DNA of 64,000 bases from positions 2,564,501 through 2,628,500 of the forward strand of contig NZ_WOXS01000002.1 in NCBI RefSeq assembly GCF_009852415.1. Reading direction: 5' to 3'. The notes under the pieces are model-generated. The model was not told where the DNA came from. It made no database searches and saw nothing but the letters and a program-made list of their open reading frames with translations. Below are positions 46,400-55,006 of this stretch, piece after piece. The DNA is from Streptomyces sp. Tu 3180. Lineage in GTDB: Bacteria > Actinomycetota > Actinomycetes > Streptomycetales > Streptomycetaceae. The translations under genes and the position numbers were made by a program. The first letter of the stretch is position 1, and every line of letters begins with the position of its first letter.

Positions 46400-47079
46400 G
46401 AGGGGCGGGCATGAGGGAGACGGGCGTGAGGGGGACCGGCGTGAGGGGTTCGGTCGTGAGGGGCCTGCGCATTGCCTGGGTCCTCGCCCGGCACGAGCTG
46501 CGGCTGATGGCGAGCCTCGGGCTGTGGGTGGCGCGGCGCACCCACGGCACCGGCGGCGGCACGGCCTTCGGGTACGCCCGCGGGCAGGCGGCCCTGATGT
46601 TCGGGTTCGCGTTCGTGTGCGTGGTCGAGACGGTGGCGATGTCCGTGCTGCTGGACGACTGGCCGGCCGTGCACGCGGTGGTGCTCTTCCTGGACGTGTA
46701 CACCGTCGTCTTCGTGGTCGCCCTGCACGCCGCCTCCGCCGTACGCCCCCACGTGCTGGACGCCGGCGCGCTGCGGATCCGCCGGGCGGCCCACGTCGAC
46801 CTGCGGATACCGCTGGAGCGGATCGCCTCCGTCCGCCGTGAGCTGCGCATGACCCACGAGAAGGTCGACGGCGAACTCGACCTCGACGTCGGTTCGCGGA
46901 CGACCGTCACCGTCGAGCTCACCGAACCGGTCACGCACGTCACCTTCTTCGGCCGTCGCCGCGAGGTCCGCGTGGTGCGCTTCCACGCGGACGACGCCGG
47001 CGGGCTCGTGCGCGCTCTGGCGGGACGCGAGCGCGCCTCCGGGACCGCTGAAAGCCCTCTCTCCGGTGATAGCGTCTAA
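46396..47079 (+). CDS. membrane protein with PH-like C-terminal region, co-transcribed with merR
   Basis: 227 aa from GTG 46396 (GTGA overlap with the merR stop). The first 20 residues are a repeat of V-R-G triplets (RETGVRGTGVRGSVVRG) from 15-bp tandem repeats. Helices at about 75-95 and 100-120 follow, and the C-terminal 100 residues are beta-rich and PH-like (LRIPLERIASVRRELR, HVTFFGRRREVRVVRF). ATG 46411 and later GTGs are alternative starts. Probably the target of the MerR regulator; function unknown. Confidence 0.75.
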   Translation: MRGAGMRETGVRGTGVRGSVVRGLRIAWVLARHELRLMASLGLWVARRTHGTGGGTAFGYARGQAALMFGFAFVCVVETVAMSVLLDDWPAVHAVVLFLDVYTVVFVVALHAASAVRPHVLDAGALRIRRAAHVDLRIPLERIASVRRELRMTHEKVDGELDLDVGSRTTVTVELTEPVTHVTFFGRRREVRVVRFHADDAGGLVRALAGRERASGTAESPLSGDSV

Positions 47080-47108
47080 CGGGACGACGACCGGAGGGGA
47101 CGCGGCAC

Positions 47109-47777
47109 GTGGCGGGCAAGGACGGGCGGACGACGCCTCGCGAGCGGTACCGGAGCCAGGTGCGCGCGGAGATCAAGGAGCGCGCCCGGGAGCAGATCGC
47201 CACGTCGGGAGCGCCGGGACTGTCGCTGAACGCCATCGCCAGGCAGATGGGCATGAGCGGACCCGCGCTCTACCGGTACTTCGCCGGACGTGACGACCTG
47301 ATCACCGAGCTGATCCGGGACGCCTACGGCAGCCTCGCCGACGCCTTCCGCACCGCCGCCGCGTCCGGCGCGGACCTGGACGGGCTGGGGCGCGCCCTGC
47401 GCACGTGGGCGCTCGAGGACCCCCAGCGCTACTTCCTCGTCTACGGCACCCCCGTCCCCGGCTACCACGCCCCCGACGACGTGACCGCGATCGCGCGCGA
47501 GATCATGGCGATCCTCCTCGACGCCGCCCGGCTCGCCGACGGCCCCGCGGACGGCCCCGACGGAGCCGGCCCCCTCGAGTCCCACCTCGCGCGGCACCGC
47601 CGGTGGGCGGGCGACCACCCCGCGGACCCGCCCGCCCTGCGCCGCGCGCTGTCCTTCTGGACCCGCCTCCACGGCGTCCTGTCCCTGGAGCTGGCGGGCC
47701 ACTTCACGGGGATGGGCTTCGACCCGGCCGTGCTCTACGGCGCCGAACTGGACCGGCTGGCACACGCCGTACCCTGA
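47109..47777 (+). CDS. TetR/AcrR family transcriptional regulator
   Basis: 222 aa. HTH about 22-66 (LSLNAIARQMGMSGPALYRYFAGRDDL) with the TetR_C_13/WHG-type ligand domain (RTWALEDPQRYFLVYGTPVPGYHAP). GGAGGGG about eight nt before GTG 47109 sets the start. It is followed 26 bp later by yaaA. I see no clear operator, although the leader contains GATAGCGTCTAACGGGACGAC. Regulated genes are unknown. Confidence 0.9.
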   Translation: MAGKDGRTTPRERYRSQVRAEIKERAREQIATSGAPGLSLNAIARQMGMSGPALYRYFAGRDDLITELIRDAYGSLADAFRTAAASGADLDGLGRALRTWALEDPQRYFLVYGTPVPGYHAPDDVTAIAREIMAILLDAARLADGPADGPDGAGPLESHLARHRRWAGDHPADPPALRRALSFWTRLHGVLSLELAGHFTGMGFDPAVLYGAELDRLAHAVP

Positions 47778-47803
47778 CCCGGAGCTCTACCGAAGGAGTA
47801 CGT

Positions 47804-48586
47804 GTGCTTGTCCTGCTGCCGCCGTCCGAAGGCAAGGCCGCTTCCGGCCGCGGTGCCCCGCTGAAGCCCGAGTCGCTGTCGCTGCCGGGGCTGGCCGGCG
47901 CCCGGGAGGCCGTTCTCACCGAGCTGGTGGACCTGTGCACCGGCGACGAGGACAAGGCGCGCGAGGTGCTCGGACTGAGCGAGGGGCTGCGGGGCGAGGT
48001 CGCGAAGAACGCGGAGCTGCGGACGGCCGGCGCGCGGCCCGCCGGGGAGGTCTACACCGGGGTGCTGTACGACGCCCTGGACCTGTCCTCCCTCGACGCG
48101 GCGGCGAAGCGGCGGGCCGCGGCGTCCCTGCTGGTCTTCTCCGGGCTGTGGGGCGCGGTCCGGGTGACCGACCGGATCCCCTCCTACCGCTGCTCGATGG
48201 GCGTGAAGCTGCCCGGGCTCGGCGCGCTGAACGCGCACTGGCGCGCGGCGATGGCCTCCGTGCTGCCCGAGGCGGCCGGGACCGGGCTGGTGCTGGACCT
48301 GCGGTCGGCGGCGTACGCGGCGGCCTGGAGGCCGAAGGGCGAGGTGGCGGCGCGCACGGCGACCGTGCGGGTGCTGCACGCGCCGACGCGGAAGGTGGTC
48401 AGCCACTTCAACAAGGCGACCAAGGGACGGATCGTGCGGAGTCTGCTGACCTCGGGGGCCGCCCCGGCGGATCCCGCCGGGCTGGTGGAGGCGCTGCGGG
48501 ACCTCGGGTACGAGGTGGAGGCGGCGGCGCCGGCCAGGGCGGGGACGCCCTGGGCGCTGGACGTGCTGGTGGACGAGGTGCACTGA
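47804..48586 (+). CDS. yaaA: YaaA-family peroxide stress protein
   Basis: 260 aa, the normal length. Family marks are VLLPPSEGKAASGRG at the N-terminus, VYTGVLYDALDL, RIPSYRCSMGVKLP and KVVSHFNKATKGRIVR. In E. coli YaaA lowers free iron and protects DNA from oxidative damage and its fold binds DNA. AAGGAG five nt before GTG 47804 decides the start. It follows a TetR gene and precedes eda across a large inverted repeat. Confidence 0.92.
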   Translation: MLVLLPPSEGKAASGRGAPLKPESLSLPGLAGAREAVLTELVDLCTGDEDKAREVLGLSEGLRGEVAKNAELRTAGARPAGEVYTGVLYDALDLSSLDAAAKRRAAASLLVFSGLWGAVRVTDRIPSYRCSMGVKLPGLGALNAHWRAAMASVLPEAAGTGLVLDLRSAAYAAAWRPKGEVAARTATVRVLHAPTRKVVSHFNKATKGRIVRSLLTSGAAPADPAGLVEALRDLGYEVEAAAPARAGTPWALDVLVDEVH

Positions 48587-48603
48587 GCCTCCCGGCAGTT
48601 CGT

Positions 48604-48637
48604 TGCAGCATGCGCAACGAGCTTTGCGCGTGCTGCA
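48604..48637 (+). promoter_or_regulatory. 34-bp inverted repeat, likely operator of eda
   Basis: Arms TGCAGCATGCGCAA (48604-48617) and TTGCGCGTGCTGCA (48624-48637) match at 13 of 14 pairs around CGAGCT. It lies 10 bp before the CAGGAT -10-like element (48648-48653) of the next gene. The inner GCGCAA-N6-TTGCGC is typical of IclR/GntR-type sites. It could also terminate the yaaA transcript. Confidence 0.7.
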
Positions 48638-48659
48638 TCGGCGGGGGCAGGATGACGCC

Positions 48660-49319
48660 ATGAGCTCTCCCCTGCCCTCCTCCGTGCCGGATTCCGTGCT
48701 GGGCCTCGCCCCCGTCGTGCCCGTGGTCGTCGTCGAGGACGCCGCCGACGCCGTACCGCTGGCGCGTGCGCTGGTGGCCGGCGGGCTGCCCGCGATCGAG
48801 GTGACCCTGCGGACGCCCGCCGCGCTCGACGCGGTCCGGGCGGTCGCCGGCGAGGTGCCGGACGCGGTGGTCGGTGCCGGGACGGTGATCACGCCGGGGC
48901 AGGTGGGCGAGGCGGTGGACGCCGGGGCGCGGTTCCTGGTCAGCCCCGGGTGGACGGACGCGCTGCTGGAGGCGATGCGGGCGTCCGGGGTGCCGTTCCT
49001 GCCGGGGGTGTCCACCGCCTCCGAAGTGGTGGCGCTCCTCGAGCGCGGGGTACGGGAGATGAAGTTCTTCCCGGCACGGGCCGCGGGCGGGACGGCGTAT
49101 CTGAAGGCGCTGGCCGGACCGCTTCCCCAGGCCCGTTTCTGCCCGACCGGGGGGATCGGGGCGGACTGTGCGCCGGACTATCTCGCGCTGCCCAACGTCG
49201 GGTGCGTGGGCGGGAGCTGGATGCTCCCGGCCGACGCGGTCGCGGCCCGGGACTGGGACCGGATCGAGCGGCTGGCCCGCGAGGCGGCGGGGCTCAGCGC
49301 AGGTGCGCGGTGTCGTTGA
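48660..49319 (+). CDS. eda: KDPG/KHG aldolase (2-dehydro-3-deoxy-6-phosphogluconate aldolase)
   Basis: 219 aa class I aldolase. It cleaves KDPG to pyruvate and glyceraldehyde 3-phosphate, or 4-hydroxy-2-oxoglutarate to pyruvate and glyoxylate, in uronic acid and Entner-Doudoroff metabolism. Motifs: GGLPAIEVTLRTPAAL (Glu), VVGAGTVITPGQV, the Schiff-base Lys in REMKFFPARAAGG and CPTGGI. CAGGAT is six bases before ATG 48660, so the transcript looks leaderless. The C-terminus overlaps the convergent RNase H gene by 26 nt. Confidence 0.93.
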   Translation: MSSPLPSSVPDSVLGLAPVVPVVVVEDAADAVPLARALVAGGLPAIEVTLRTPAALDAVRAVAGEVPDAVVGAGTVITPGQVGEAVDAGARFLVSPGWTDALLEAMRASGVPFLPGVSTASEVVALLERGVREMKFFPARAAGGTAYLKALAGPLPQARFCPTGGIGADCAPDYLALPNVGCVGGSWMLPADAVAARDWDRIERLAREAAGLSAGARCR

Positions 49320-50535
49320 ACAGGCGGACGCTGGCGTTGCCGTCGGCGTAGTACGCCACCGCCGAGAGCGAGGCCGCCGACAGCTCCATCCGGAACAGGG
49401 CCTCGGGCGGGGCGCCCAGGGCGAGCCGCAGCAGCGTCTTGATCGGCGTCACGTGGCTGACGAGCAGGACCGTGCGGCCCGCGTACGCCGCGATCAGCTT
49501 GTCCCGGGTGGCGGCGACCCGGGTGGCGGTGGCCGCGAAGCTCTCGCCGCCGCCGGTGGGTTCGGCGTCCGGGGAGGACAGCCAGGCGTTCAGGTCCTCG
49601 GGGTGGCGCTCGCGGACCTCGGCGAAGGTGAGGCCCTCCCAGGCGCCGAAGTCGGTCTCGCGCAGCCCCTCCTCCACGGTCACCTCGAGGCCGAGGCGGG
49701 CGGCGACGATGCCGGCGGTCTCACGGGTGCGGGCGAGGGGGGAGGCGACGACCGCCTGGACGGTGCCGCGCCGGGCGAGGGCCGCGGCGACCCTCTCGGC
49801 CTGCTCCCGGCCGATGTCGGAGAGGGAGGGATCGCTGCCGCCGCTGCCCGAGAAACGCTTCTGCGGGGTCAGCGGGGTCTCACCGTGCCGGAGCAGGACG
49901 AAGGTGGCGGGCGGCCCCATGTCGGCGGGCGCCCACCCGACAGCGGGCGTGGCCGCGGTCCCCGCACCGGACGTGGCCGCGGCTCCCGCACCGGACGCGG
50001 CCACGGCGCGCGCGGCGCGGGCGTCGGCGTCGAGGGCGGCGCCCTGCTCGTCACCGGCGGCGGTGGGGGCCCCGGCCGCCTCGCCGCCGGCCTCCGCCGC
50101 GGAGGCCGGCGCGCTCCACGCCTCCCCCCGCGCACCCGCGTCCATCGCCTCGTTGGCCAGGCGGTCGGCGTGCTTGTTCCGCTCGCGGGGGATCCACTCG
50201 TACGTCACCCGCTCCGGTGGCAGGACCCGCGCCGCCCGGGCCGCGAGCGGCTTCATGTCGGGGTGCTTGATCTTCCAGCGGCCGGTCATCTGCTCGACGA
50301 CGAGCTTGGAGTCCATCCGGACGTGGACCGCGGCCTCGGGGTCCAGCTCGCGGGCGGCGCGCAGGCCGGCCAGCAGACCCCGGTACTCGGCGACGTTGTT
50401 GGTGGCGACGCCGATGTATTCGGCCGCCTCCGCGAGGACCTGCCCCGTCGCCGCGTCGCTCACCACGGCCCCGTAGCCCGCGGGCCCCGGGTTGCCCCGT
50501 GACCCGCCGTCCGCCTCGACGATGAACTCCCGCAC
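49294..50535 (-). CDS. bifunctional RNase H / acid phosphatase
   Basis: 413 aa fusion. The N-terminal RNase HI domain (about 1-135) has the acidic catalytic residues in VEADGGSRGNPGPAGYG, NNVAEYRGLL and VRMDSKLVVEQMT. An Ala-rich linker (about 140-210) joins a histidine-phosphatase/CobC-like domain with FVLLRHGETPLTPQKRFSG. It removes RNA from RNA-DNA hybrids; the phosphatase may act in cobalamin synthesis. GTG 50535 fits the family start (REFIVEADGG); GTG 50550 is an alternative. It follows the zinc-ribbon gene on the same strand. Confidence 0.93.
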   Translation of the reverse strand: MREFIVEADGGSRGNPGPAGYGAVVSDAATGQVLAEAAEYIGVATNNVAEYRGLLAGLRAARELDPEAAVHVRMDSKLVVEQMTGRWKIKHPDMKPLAARAARVLPPERVTYEWIPRERNKHADRLANEAMDAGARGEAWSAPASAAEAGGEAAGAPTAAGDEQGAALDADARAARAVAASGAGAAATSGAGTAATPAVGWAPADMGPPATFVLLRHGETPLTPQKRFSGSGGSDPSLSDIGREQAERVAAALARRGTVQAVVASPLARTRETAGIVAARLGLEVTVEEGLRETDFGAWEGLTFAEVRERHPEDLNAWLSSPDAEPTGGGESFAATATRVAATRDKLIAAYAGRTVLLVSHVTPIKTLLRLALGAPPEALFRMELSAASLSAVAYYADGNASVRLFNDTAHLR

Positions 50536-50558
50536 CGGAAAAGCCCCCACGCCCCGGT

Positions 50559-51302
50559 CTACAGACCCGACTCGGACGTGCGCACCAGGATGCGGCGGCA
50601 GTTCTCGCAGCGCACCACGGTGTCGGGCGCGGCCTTGCGGATCTCGTTCAGCTCGGTGATGGCGAGCTCCTGGCGGCAGCCCTGGCAGGTGCGGGCGTAC
50701 AGCTTCGCCGCGCCGATGCCGCCCTGCTGCTCGCGCAGCTTGTCGTACAGCTTGAGCAGGTCGGCGGGGACGGATCCGGCGACGACCTCGCGTTCCCTGG
50801 TGACCGAGGCGACCTCGCCGTCGATCCCCTCGAGGGCCGCGTCACGGCGCGCGGTGGCGTCGTCGATCTTCGACTGGACGGAGGCGACGCGGTCGGTCAG
50901 CTCGGCGACCCGCTCCTGCGCGGACTCGCGGCGCTCCATGACCTCGAGCACGATCTCCTCGAGGTCGCCCTGCCGCCTGGCGAGGGAGGCGATCTCGTGC
51001 TGGAGGTTCTCCAGGTCCTTGGGCGAGGAGACGGCACCGGAGTCGAGGCGCTTCTGGTCGCGGGCGGCGCGCTGGCGCACCTGGTCCACGTCCTGCTCGG
51101 CCTTGGTCTGCTCGCGGGCGCAGTCGCTCTCCTCGGTCTGCGCGGCGACGAGCAGGTCGCGCAGCTGGGTGTGGTCCTTCGTCAGCGACTCGATCTCGGC
51201 GTGCTCGGGGAGCGACTTCCGCTTGTGCGCGAGCTGCTGGAGGCGGACGTCGAGGTCCTGGAGGTCGAGGAGTCGGATCTGGTCGGCGGGCGCGGCGTTC
51301 AG
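50559..51302 (-). CDS. coiled-coil zinc-ribbon protein (CT398-like), probable CTG start
   Basis: 247 aa. Residues 10-190 form a long antiparallel coiled coil (LQQLAHKRKSLPEHAEIE...VMERRESAQERVAELTDRV), and the C-terminus is a four-Cys zinc ribbon (CQGCRQEL, CENCRRIL). The family is thought to act in RNA or protein secretion complexes; its gene is regularly found between Nif3 and RNase H in actinobacteria. No ATG/GTG/TTG lies at the family start LNAAPADQIR; CTG 51302 overlaps the Nif3 stop as CTGA and has GGAG seven nt upstream. Confidence 0.9.
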   Translation of the reverse strand: MNAAPADQIRLLDLQDLDVRLQQLAHKRKSLPEHAEIESLTKDHTQLRDLLVAAQTEESDCAREQTKAEQDVDQVRQRAARDQKRLDSGAVSSPKDLENLQHEIASLARRQGDLEEIVLEVMERRESAQERVAELTDRVASVQSKIDDATARRDAALEGIDGEVASVTREREVVAGSVPADLLKLYDKLREQQGGIGAAKLYARTCQGCRQELAITELNEIRKAAPDTVVRCENCRRILVRTSESGL

Positions 51303-52204
51303 TTGGGGGCTCCAGAGGTGTCGGCGGGGGAGGGTGCGCGCGAGGCGCTCCCGGGAAGGGCGGTGTCGGGCGACGGGCGGGAGGACGCCGCGTGGGCGGT
51401 CCAGGGGTCGGTGACCGTCTTGGAGACGTGGACCCGAAGGCCCCACCCGTGGCGGTCGGAGATCTCGTCGAGCTGGGCTGCGGCCAGCTCGCACCAGGGC
51501 CACTCGGTGGCCCAGTGCGCCGCGTCGAGCAGCGCGAGGGGGCTCTCGGCGCGGGCCTCGGACGCCGGGTGGTGGCGCAGGTCCGCGGTGAGGAAGGCGT
51601 CCACGCCGGCGGCGCGGACGTGGTCGAAGAGGCTGTCGCCGGAGCCGCCGCTGACGGCGACCGTGCGCACGGGCGCCTCGGGGTCGCCGGCGACGCGGAT
51701 GCCCTGCGCGGTGGCGGGCAGGCACGCGGCGGCGCGGGCGGCGAGCTCGCCGACGGTCAGCGGGGGGTCCACCTCGCACACGCGGCCCAGGCCCCGGCGG
51801 CCCTCGGGGTCGGTGGGGTCCGGCACGAGGGGCCGTACGACCCTGAGGTCCAGGGCGCCGGCGAGGGCGTCGGAGACCCCCGGGTCGGCGGTGTCGGCGT
51901 TGGTGTGGGCGACGTGCAGCGCGATGTCGTTCTTGATCAGCGTGTGCACCACGCGGCCCTTGAAGGTGGAGGCCGCGACGGTGGTCGTCCCGCGCAGATA
52001 GAGCGGGTGGTGGGTGACGAGCAGGTCGGCGCCCAGCTTCACCGCCTCGTCGACGGTCTCCTGGACCGGGTCCACGGCGAACAGGACCCGCGTGACCTCC
52101 TGGCCGGGCTCGCCCACGACGGTGCCGACCGCGTCCCAGGACTCGGCCCGTTCGGCGGGCCACAGGGTCTCCAGTACGGCGATGACTTCAGACAGACGGG
52201 GCAC
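51299..52204 (-). CDS. Nif3-like dinuclear metal centre protein
   Basis: 301 aa of the Nif3/YbgI/DUF34 family, which forms hexameric toroids with a two-metal site and has been linked to GTP cyclohydrolase I type 2-like or metal-insertion roles. Metal motifs LLVTHHPLYLRG, VAHTNADTAD and FLTADLRHHPASE are intact. The C-terminal 30 residues are a Ser/Pro/Ala-rich tail. TAGCCT at 52212-52217 is seven bases before GTG 52204, a leaderless arrangement. It leads a three-gene operon (nif3, zinc ribbon, RNase H). Confidence 0.93.
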   Translation of the reverse strand: MPRLSEVIAVLETLWPAERAESWDAVGTVVGEPGQEVTRVLFAVDPVQETVDEAVKLGADLLVTHHPLYLRGTTTVAASTFKGRVVHTLIKNDIALHVAHTNADTADPGVSDALAGALDLRVVRPLVPDPTDPEGRRGLGRVCEVDPPLTVGELAARAAACLPATAQGIRVAGDPEAPVRTVAVSGGSGDSLFDHVRAAGVDAFLTADLRHHPASEARAESPLALLDAAHWATEWPWCELAAAQLDEISDRHGWGLRVHVSKTVTDPWTAHAASSRPSPDTALPGSASRAPSPADTSGAPN

Positions 52205-52400
52205 GAGTGCAAGGCTACCTGGCCGTTTCGCGCCGCAGTACCGGTGCGGGCCCGCGCGACGGCGCCCGGTCCGGCCAGCACACGTGTCCCCGTCCCCTCA
52301 GGAGAATCGTTCCTGGAGCACCCTTATGTGTGAAGTGCGGTGCCGTCGGCCCCCGCCTGTGCGTGCGATAACTACGGTCGTCGCCGGAGGTGACCGAACG

Positions 52401-53738
52401 ATGACGGTCTGTACCTTTTCCGGGCCCGGGGCTCCGCTCGTGCGGGGAAGATCCCCGTCACCCGCGACGGGACACGAGGACGGAGCCGGGCGGCCGGGCT
52501 GCGCCATCACCGCGGACGGTTCCTACGCCGCGCGCCTCGCCCTGGCCGGCGACTCCCTCTTCCCCGAGCGCTGGACCCTGGACGGCCCCGAGCCCTACGC
52601 GGTGCCCCTGCCCGGCGACCAGCCCGAGGAGCCCGGCACCGAGGTGCAGCCCCTGAGCGACGGGCGGGTCCTCATCCACCGGCTGGTGGACGGCCGGCAC
52701 GCCTTCTCCCTGCTGTACCCGACCGGACCCGGCACCGGCGAGCTGCCGCTGGGCACGGTCGAGCGCCCCCGGGAGGGGGCCCGGCTGCGGCTGCTGCCGC
52801 CCGCCCCGGACGGGGAGCGGGCCTACGCCCTGGCCGTGGGCCGGGGGTCGACGGCGGTGTGGCTCGTCGCGGGCGGCGCGTTCGGGCCCGAGCACGTCGC
52901 CGAGGTCCCCGGCCGCTGCTCGGGCGGGGTGTGGCTGGACCGCGCGGGCCGGATGCTGGCCCTGGACCGGGAGACCGGCGGGCGCACCAAGGCGGTGGTG
53001 GTGGACCTGGAGCGCGGCGGCGAGGTGTCCCCGCTGCTCCAGATCGCCGACGGGAGCGACGACCGGGTGCTGCTGGCCGACCCGGACAGCGGGCTGCTGC
53101 TGGTCCGCTCGGACGCGCCCTCGCCGGGGCGGGCCCGGCTGGGCTGGGGAGTGCTGGGCAGCACGCTGCCGGTGCGTTTCCCGGAGTGCCTGCGGATGGC
53201 GGACTGCGCCGTCACCCCGTTCGCGATCCAGCCGGGGCAGATGCTGACGCCGGAGAGCTGCGCGGTGGCGCTGCGCATCGACGGCGCGTTCGGCAGCTGG
53301 GTCGGGGTGTGGCGGCCGGCGGAGCGGAAGGTGCACCACCTCCCGCCGCCCGACGGCTGGTTGACCGGCAGCGGGCTGTGGACGGCGGACGGGGTGCTGC
53401 GACTGCCGTACGCCACCCGCGCGGTGCCGTGCGGGGTGGCCCGGCTGACCGCGCCCGGGCAGCGGATGCGGCCGGAGGGGCTGGGGCTGCGCCCGTCGAC
53501 GGCACCGGAGCCCACGGCTCCGGGAGCGGCCTCGGCCCCGGCCGCGCCGGCGGTTCCCGGCGAGCACCGGACCCTCGGTGAACTCCCCTCGACCACCGGC
53601 GTGTTCTCGGTTCTCGGCGCCTTCCCGGCTCCCCCCGGCCCCGAGGCCCCGCACGCCCCCGACGCCTCCGGCTCCTCCTCCGCGCCCCGCCCCGTGCCCC
53701 TCCAGCAGGCGCCCCTGGGACGGCTTGTAACGAAGTAG
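52401..53738 (+). CDS. hypothetical protein, beta-propeller-like with Pro/Ala-rich tail
   Basis: 445 aa, soluble. Residues 30-350 show repeated strand patterns (CAITADGSYAARLAL, GGVWLDRAGRMLALDRETGG, LLADPDSGLLLVRSD) resembling a WD40/TolB-like propeller. The C-terminal 90 residues are low-complexity Pro/Ala/Ser. GGAGGTGA seven nt before ATG 52401 is a strong ribosome site. Divergent from the Nif3 operon. Conserved-looking Streptomyces protein without known function. Confidence 0.78.
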   Translation: MTVCTFSGPGAPLVRGRSPSPATGHEDGAGRPGCAITADGSYAARLALAGDSLFPERWTLDGPEPYAVPLPGDQPEEPGTEVQPLSDGRVLIHRLVDGRHAFSLLYPTGPGTGELPLGTVERPREGARLRLLPPAPDGERAYALAVGRGSTAVWLVAGGAFGPEHVAEVPGRCSGGVWLDRAGRMLALDRETGGRTKAVVVDLERGGEVSPLLQIADGSDDRVLLADPDSGLLLVRSDAPSPGRARLGWGVLGSTLPVRFPECLRMADCAVTPFAIQPGQMLTPESCAVALRIDGAFGSWVGVWRPAERKVHHLPPPDGWLTGSGLWTADGVLRLPYATRAVPCGVARLTAPGQRMRPEGLGLRPSTAPEPTAPGAASAPAAPAVPGEHRTLGELPSTTGVFSVLGAFPAPPGPEAPHAPDASGSSSAPRPVPLQQAPLGRLVTK

Positions 53739-53835
53739 CGGCGGTCGGCGTGGTCGCCTGGATCCGGGGCGTGGTGTGCCGGTTACACTCGCCCGGCTGT
53801 AGGAAAGATCATGTATACGGGGTGAATTCCTTCCG

Positions 53836-54003
53836 ATGAACGACGCCAGCACGAACCAGCCGCAGACCGCCGAGGGCGGGCAGGCCGCTGCCGGGCACGG
53901 CAGGCACCGGGGGCCGGTCTCCACGCAGGACGCCGGGACGGCCCCGCGGGGCCGTCACCGCAGGCCGGTGGAGGAGGACGAGCGCTCGGAGGCGGCCGCC
54001 TGA
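53836..54003 (+). CDS. small hydrophilic protein, 55 aa
   Basis: 55 aa read from ATG 53836 to TGA 54001-54003: begins MNDASTNQPQTAEGG, middle GRHRGPVSTQDAG, end VEEDERSEAAA. Codon third positions are almost all G/C. It is His/Arg rich in the middle and acidic at the end, so it is likely disordered. A TATACG -10-like element lies at 53815-53820 and a perfect terminator follows, making it a complete transcription unit. No known family; similar short proteins occur in Streptomyces to my recollection. Confidence 0.6.
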   Translation: MNDASTNQPQTAEGGQAAAGHGRHRGPVSTQDAGTAPRGRHRRPVEEDERSEAAA

Positions 54004-54042
54004 CGGTACGTCAGGTCCGGCCCGGCAACCGGGAGCACGACC

Positions 54043-54072
54043 GGCCCCGCCCGTCGCACGACGGGCGGGGCC
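54043..54072. terminator. strong hairpin terminator, convergent genes
   Basis: Perfect 14-bp stem GGCCCCGCCCGTCG (54043-54056) with its complement (54059-54072), 2-nt loop. Lies 40 nt after the 55-aa gene and 77 bp beyond the MaoC stop, so it may serve both. Confidence 0.75.
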
Positions 54073-54148
54073 GCACCGTGTCCGGGCCCCGTCCGGTCGC
54101 CGGCGGTGCGGCCGCACGCGGGGCGGGGCTCCCCGGCCGCGGGCCGCT

Positions 54149-55006
54149 TCAGGAGTGTCCGACGGTGGTGTCGGCGAGCACGGGCGCGTCGTCCCTCTCG
54201 GCCGCGCTCACGGCCACGCGCGTCTCGCCGTCCCCGCGCCACATCCGGATCCGCAGCGTCTCGCCCGGGTACACGACCCCGGCGAACCGGGCGGCACAGG
54301 CGCGGACGCGGGTGACGTCACCGCCGAGCAGGGTGTCGACGACCGTCTTGAGCGTCATGCCGTAGGTGCACAGCCCGTGCAGGACGGGCCGTTCGAACCC
54401 GGCGCGCTCGGCGAAGCCGGGGTCGGCGTGCAGCGGGTTCCAGTCGCCGGAGAGGCGGTACAGGAGGGCCTGGTCCTCCCGGACGGGCAGCTCGACGGTC
54501 CGGTCCGGCTCCCCGGCGGGGGCCTCGCGCCGCGCGGACGGACCGCGGTCGCCGCCCCAGCCGCCTTCGCCGCGTACGTGGATCCGCGCGTCGGCGGTCC
54601 ACAGCGGGCCGTCGGTGTCGGCGGCCTCGGTGCGCATCACGAGGACGGCGGCCCTGCCCTTGTCGTACACGGCGGTGATGCGGTCGGTGAGGGTGGCGGT
54701 GCCCTCGACCGGGAGGGGGCGGTGCAGGGTGAGGGACTGGCCGCCGTGCAGGACCTTCGCCAGGTCGACCTCGACGCCGGGCAGGGACAGCGCGCTGGTC
54801 ACGCCCGGCGCCCCGGCGCCCGCGACGGTGGCGAAGCTCGGCAGGACGTGCAGCCGGGACTCCAGGGTGTAGCGCAGTTCGGCGGGGTCGGTGGCGGGCG
54901 TCCCCGCGCCGATGCCGAGGTGGTAGAGCAGGACGTCCTTGGCGGTCCAGGAGATCTCGCCGGTCCGGGGTCCGGCGGCGAGCGCCTTGACTGCGTCGAT
55001 GGGCAT
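54149..55006 (-). CDS. MaoC-family enoyl-CoA hydratase (double hot-dog)
   Basis: 285 aa. Two hot-dog folds: an N-terminal non-catalytic domain (about 10-140) and a C-terminal hydratase 2 domain with the catalytic motif YRLSGDWNPLHADP (Asp/His) and ERPVLHGLCTYGMTL. It resembles the hydratase part of peroxisomal MFE-2 and HtdX/HtdY-type enzymes and should add water to 2-trans-enoyl-CoA to give (3R)-hydroxyacyl-CoA. GGGAG upstream supports ATG 55006. No beta-oxidation partners are adjacent. Confidence 0.92.
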   Translation of the reverse strand: MPIDAVKALAAGPRTGEISWTAKDVLLYHLGIGAGTPATDPAELRYTLESRLHVLPSFATVAGAGAPGVTSALSLPGVEVDLAKVLHGGQSLTLHRPLPVEGTATLTDRITAVYDKGRAAVLVMRTEAADTDGPLWTADARIHVRGEGGWGGDRGPSARREAPAGEPDRTVELPVREDQALLYRLSGDWNPLHADPGFAERAGFERPVLHGLCTYGMTLKTVVDTLLGGDVTRVRACAARFAGVVYPGETLRIRMWRGDGETRVAVSAAERDDAPVLADTTVGHS

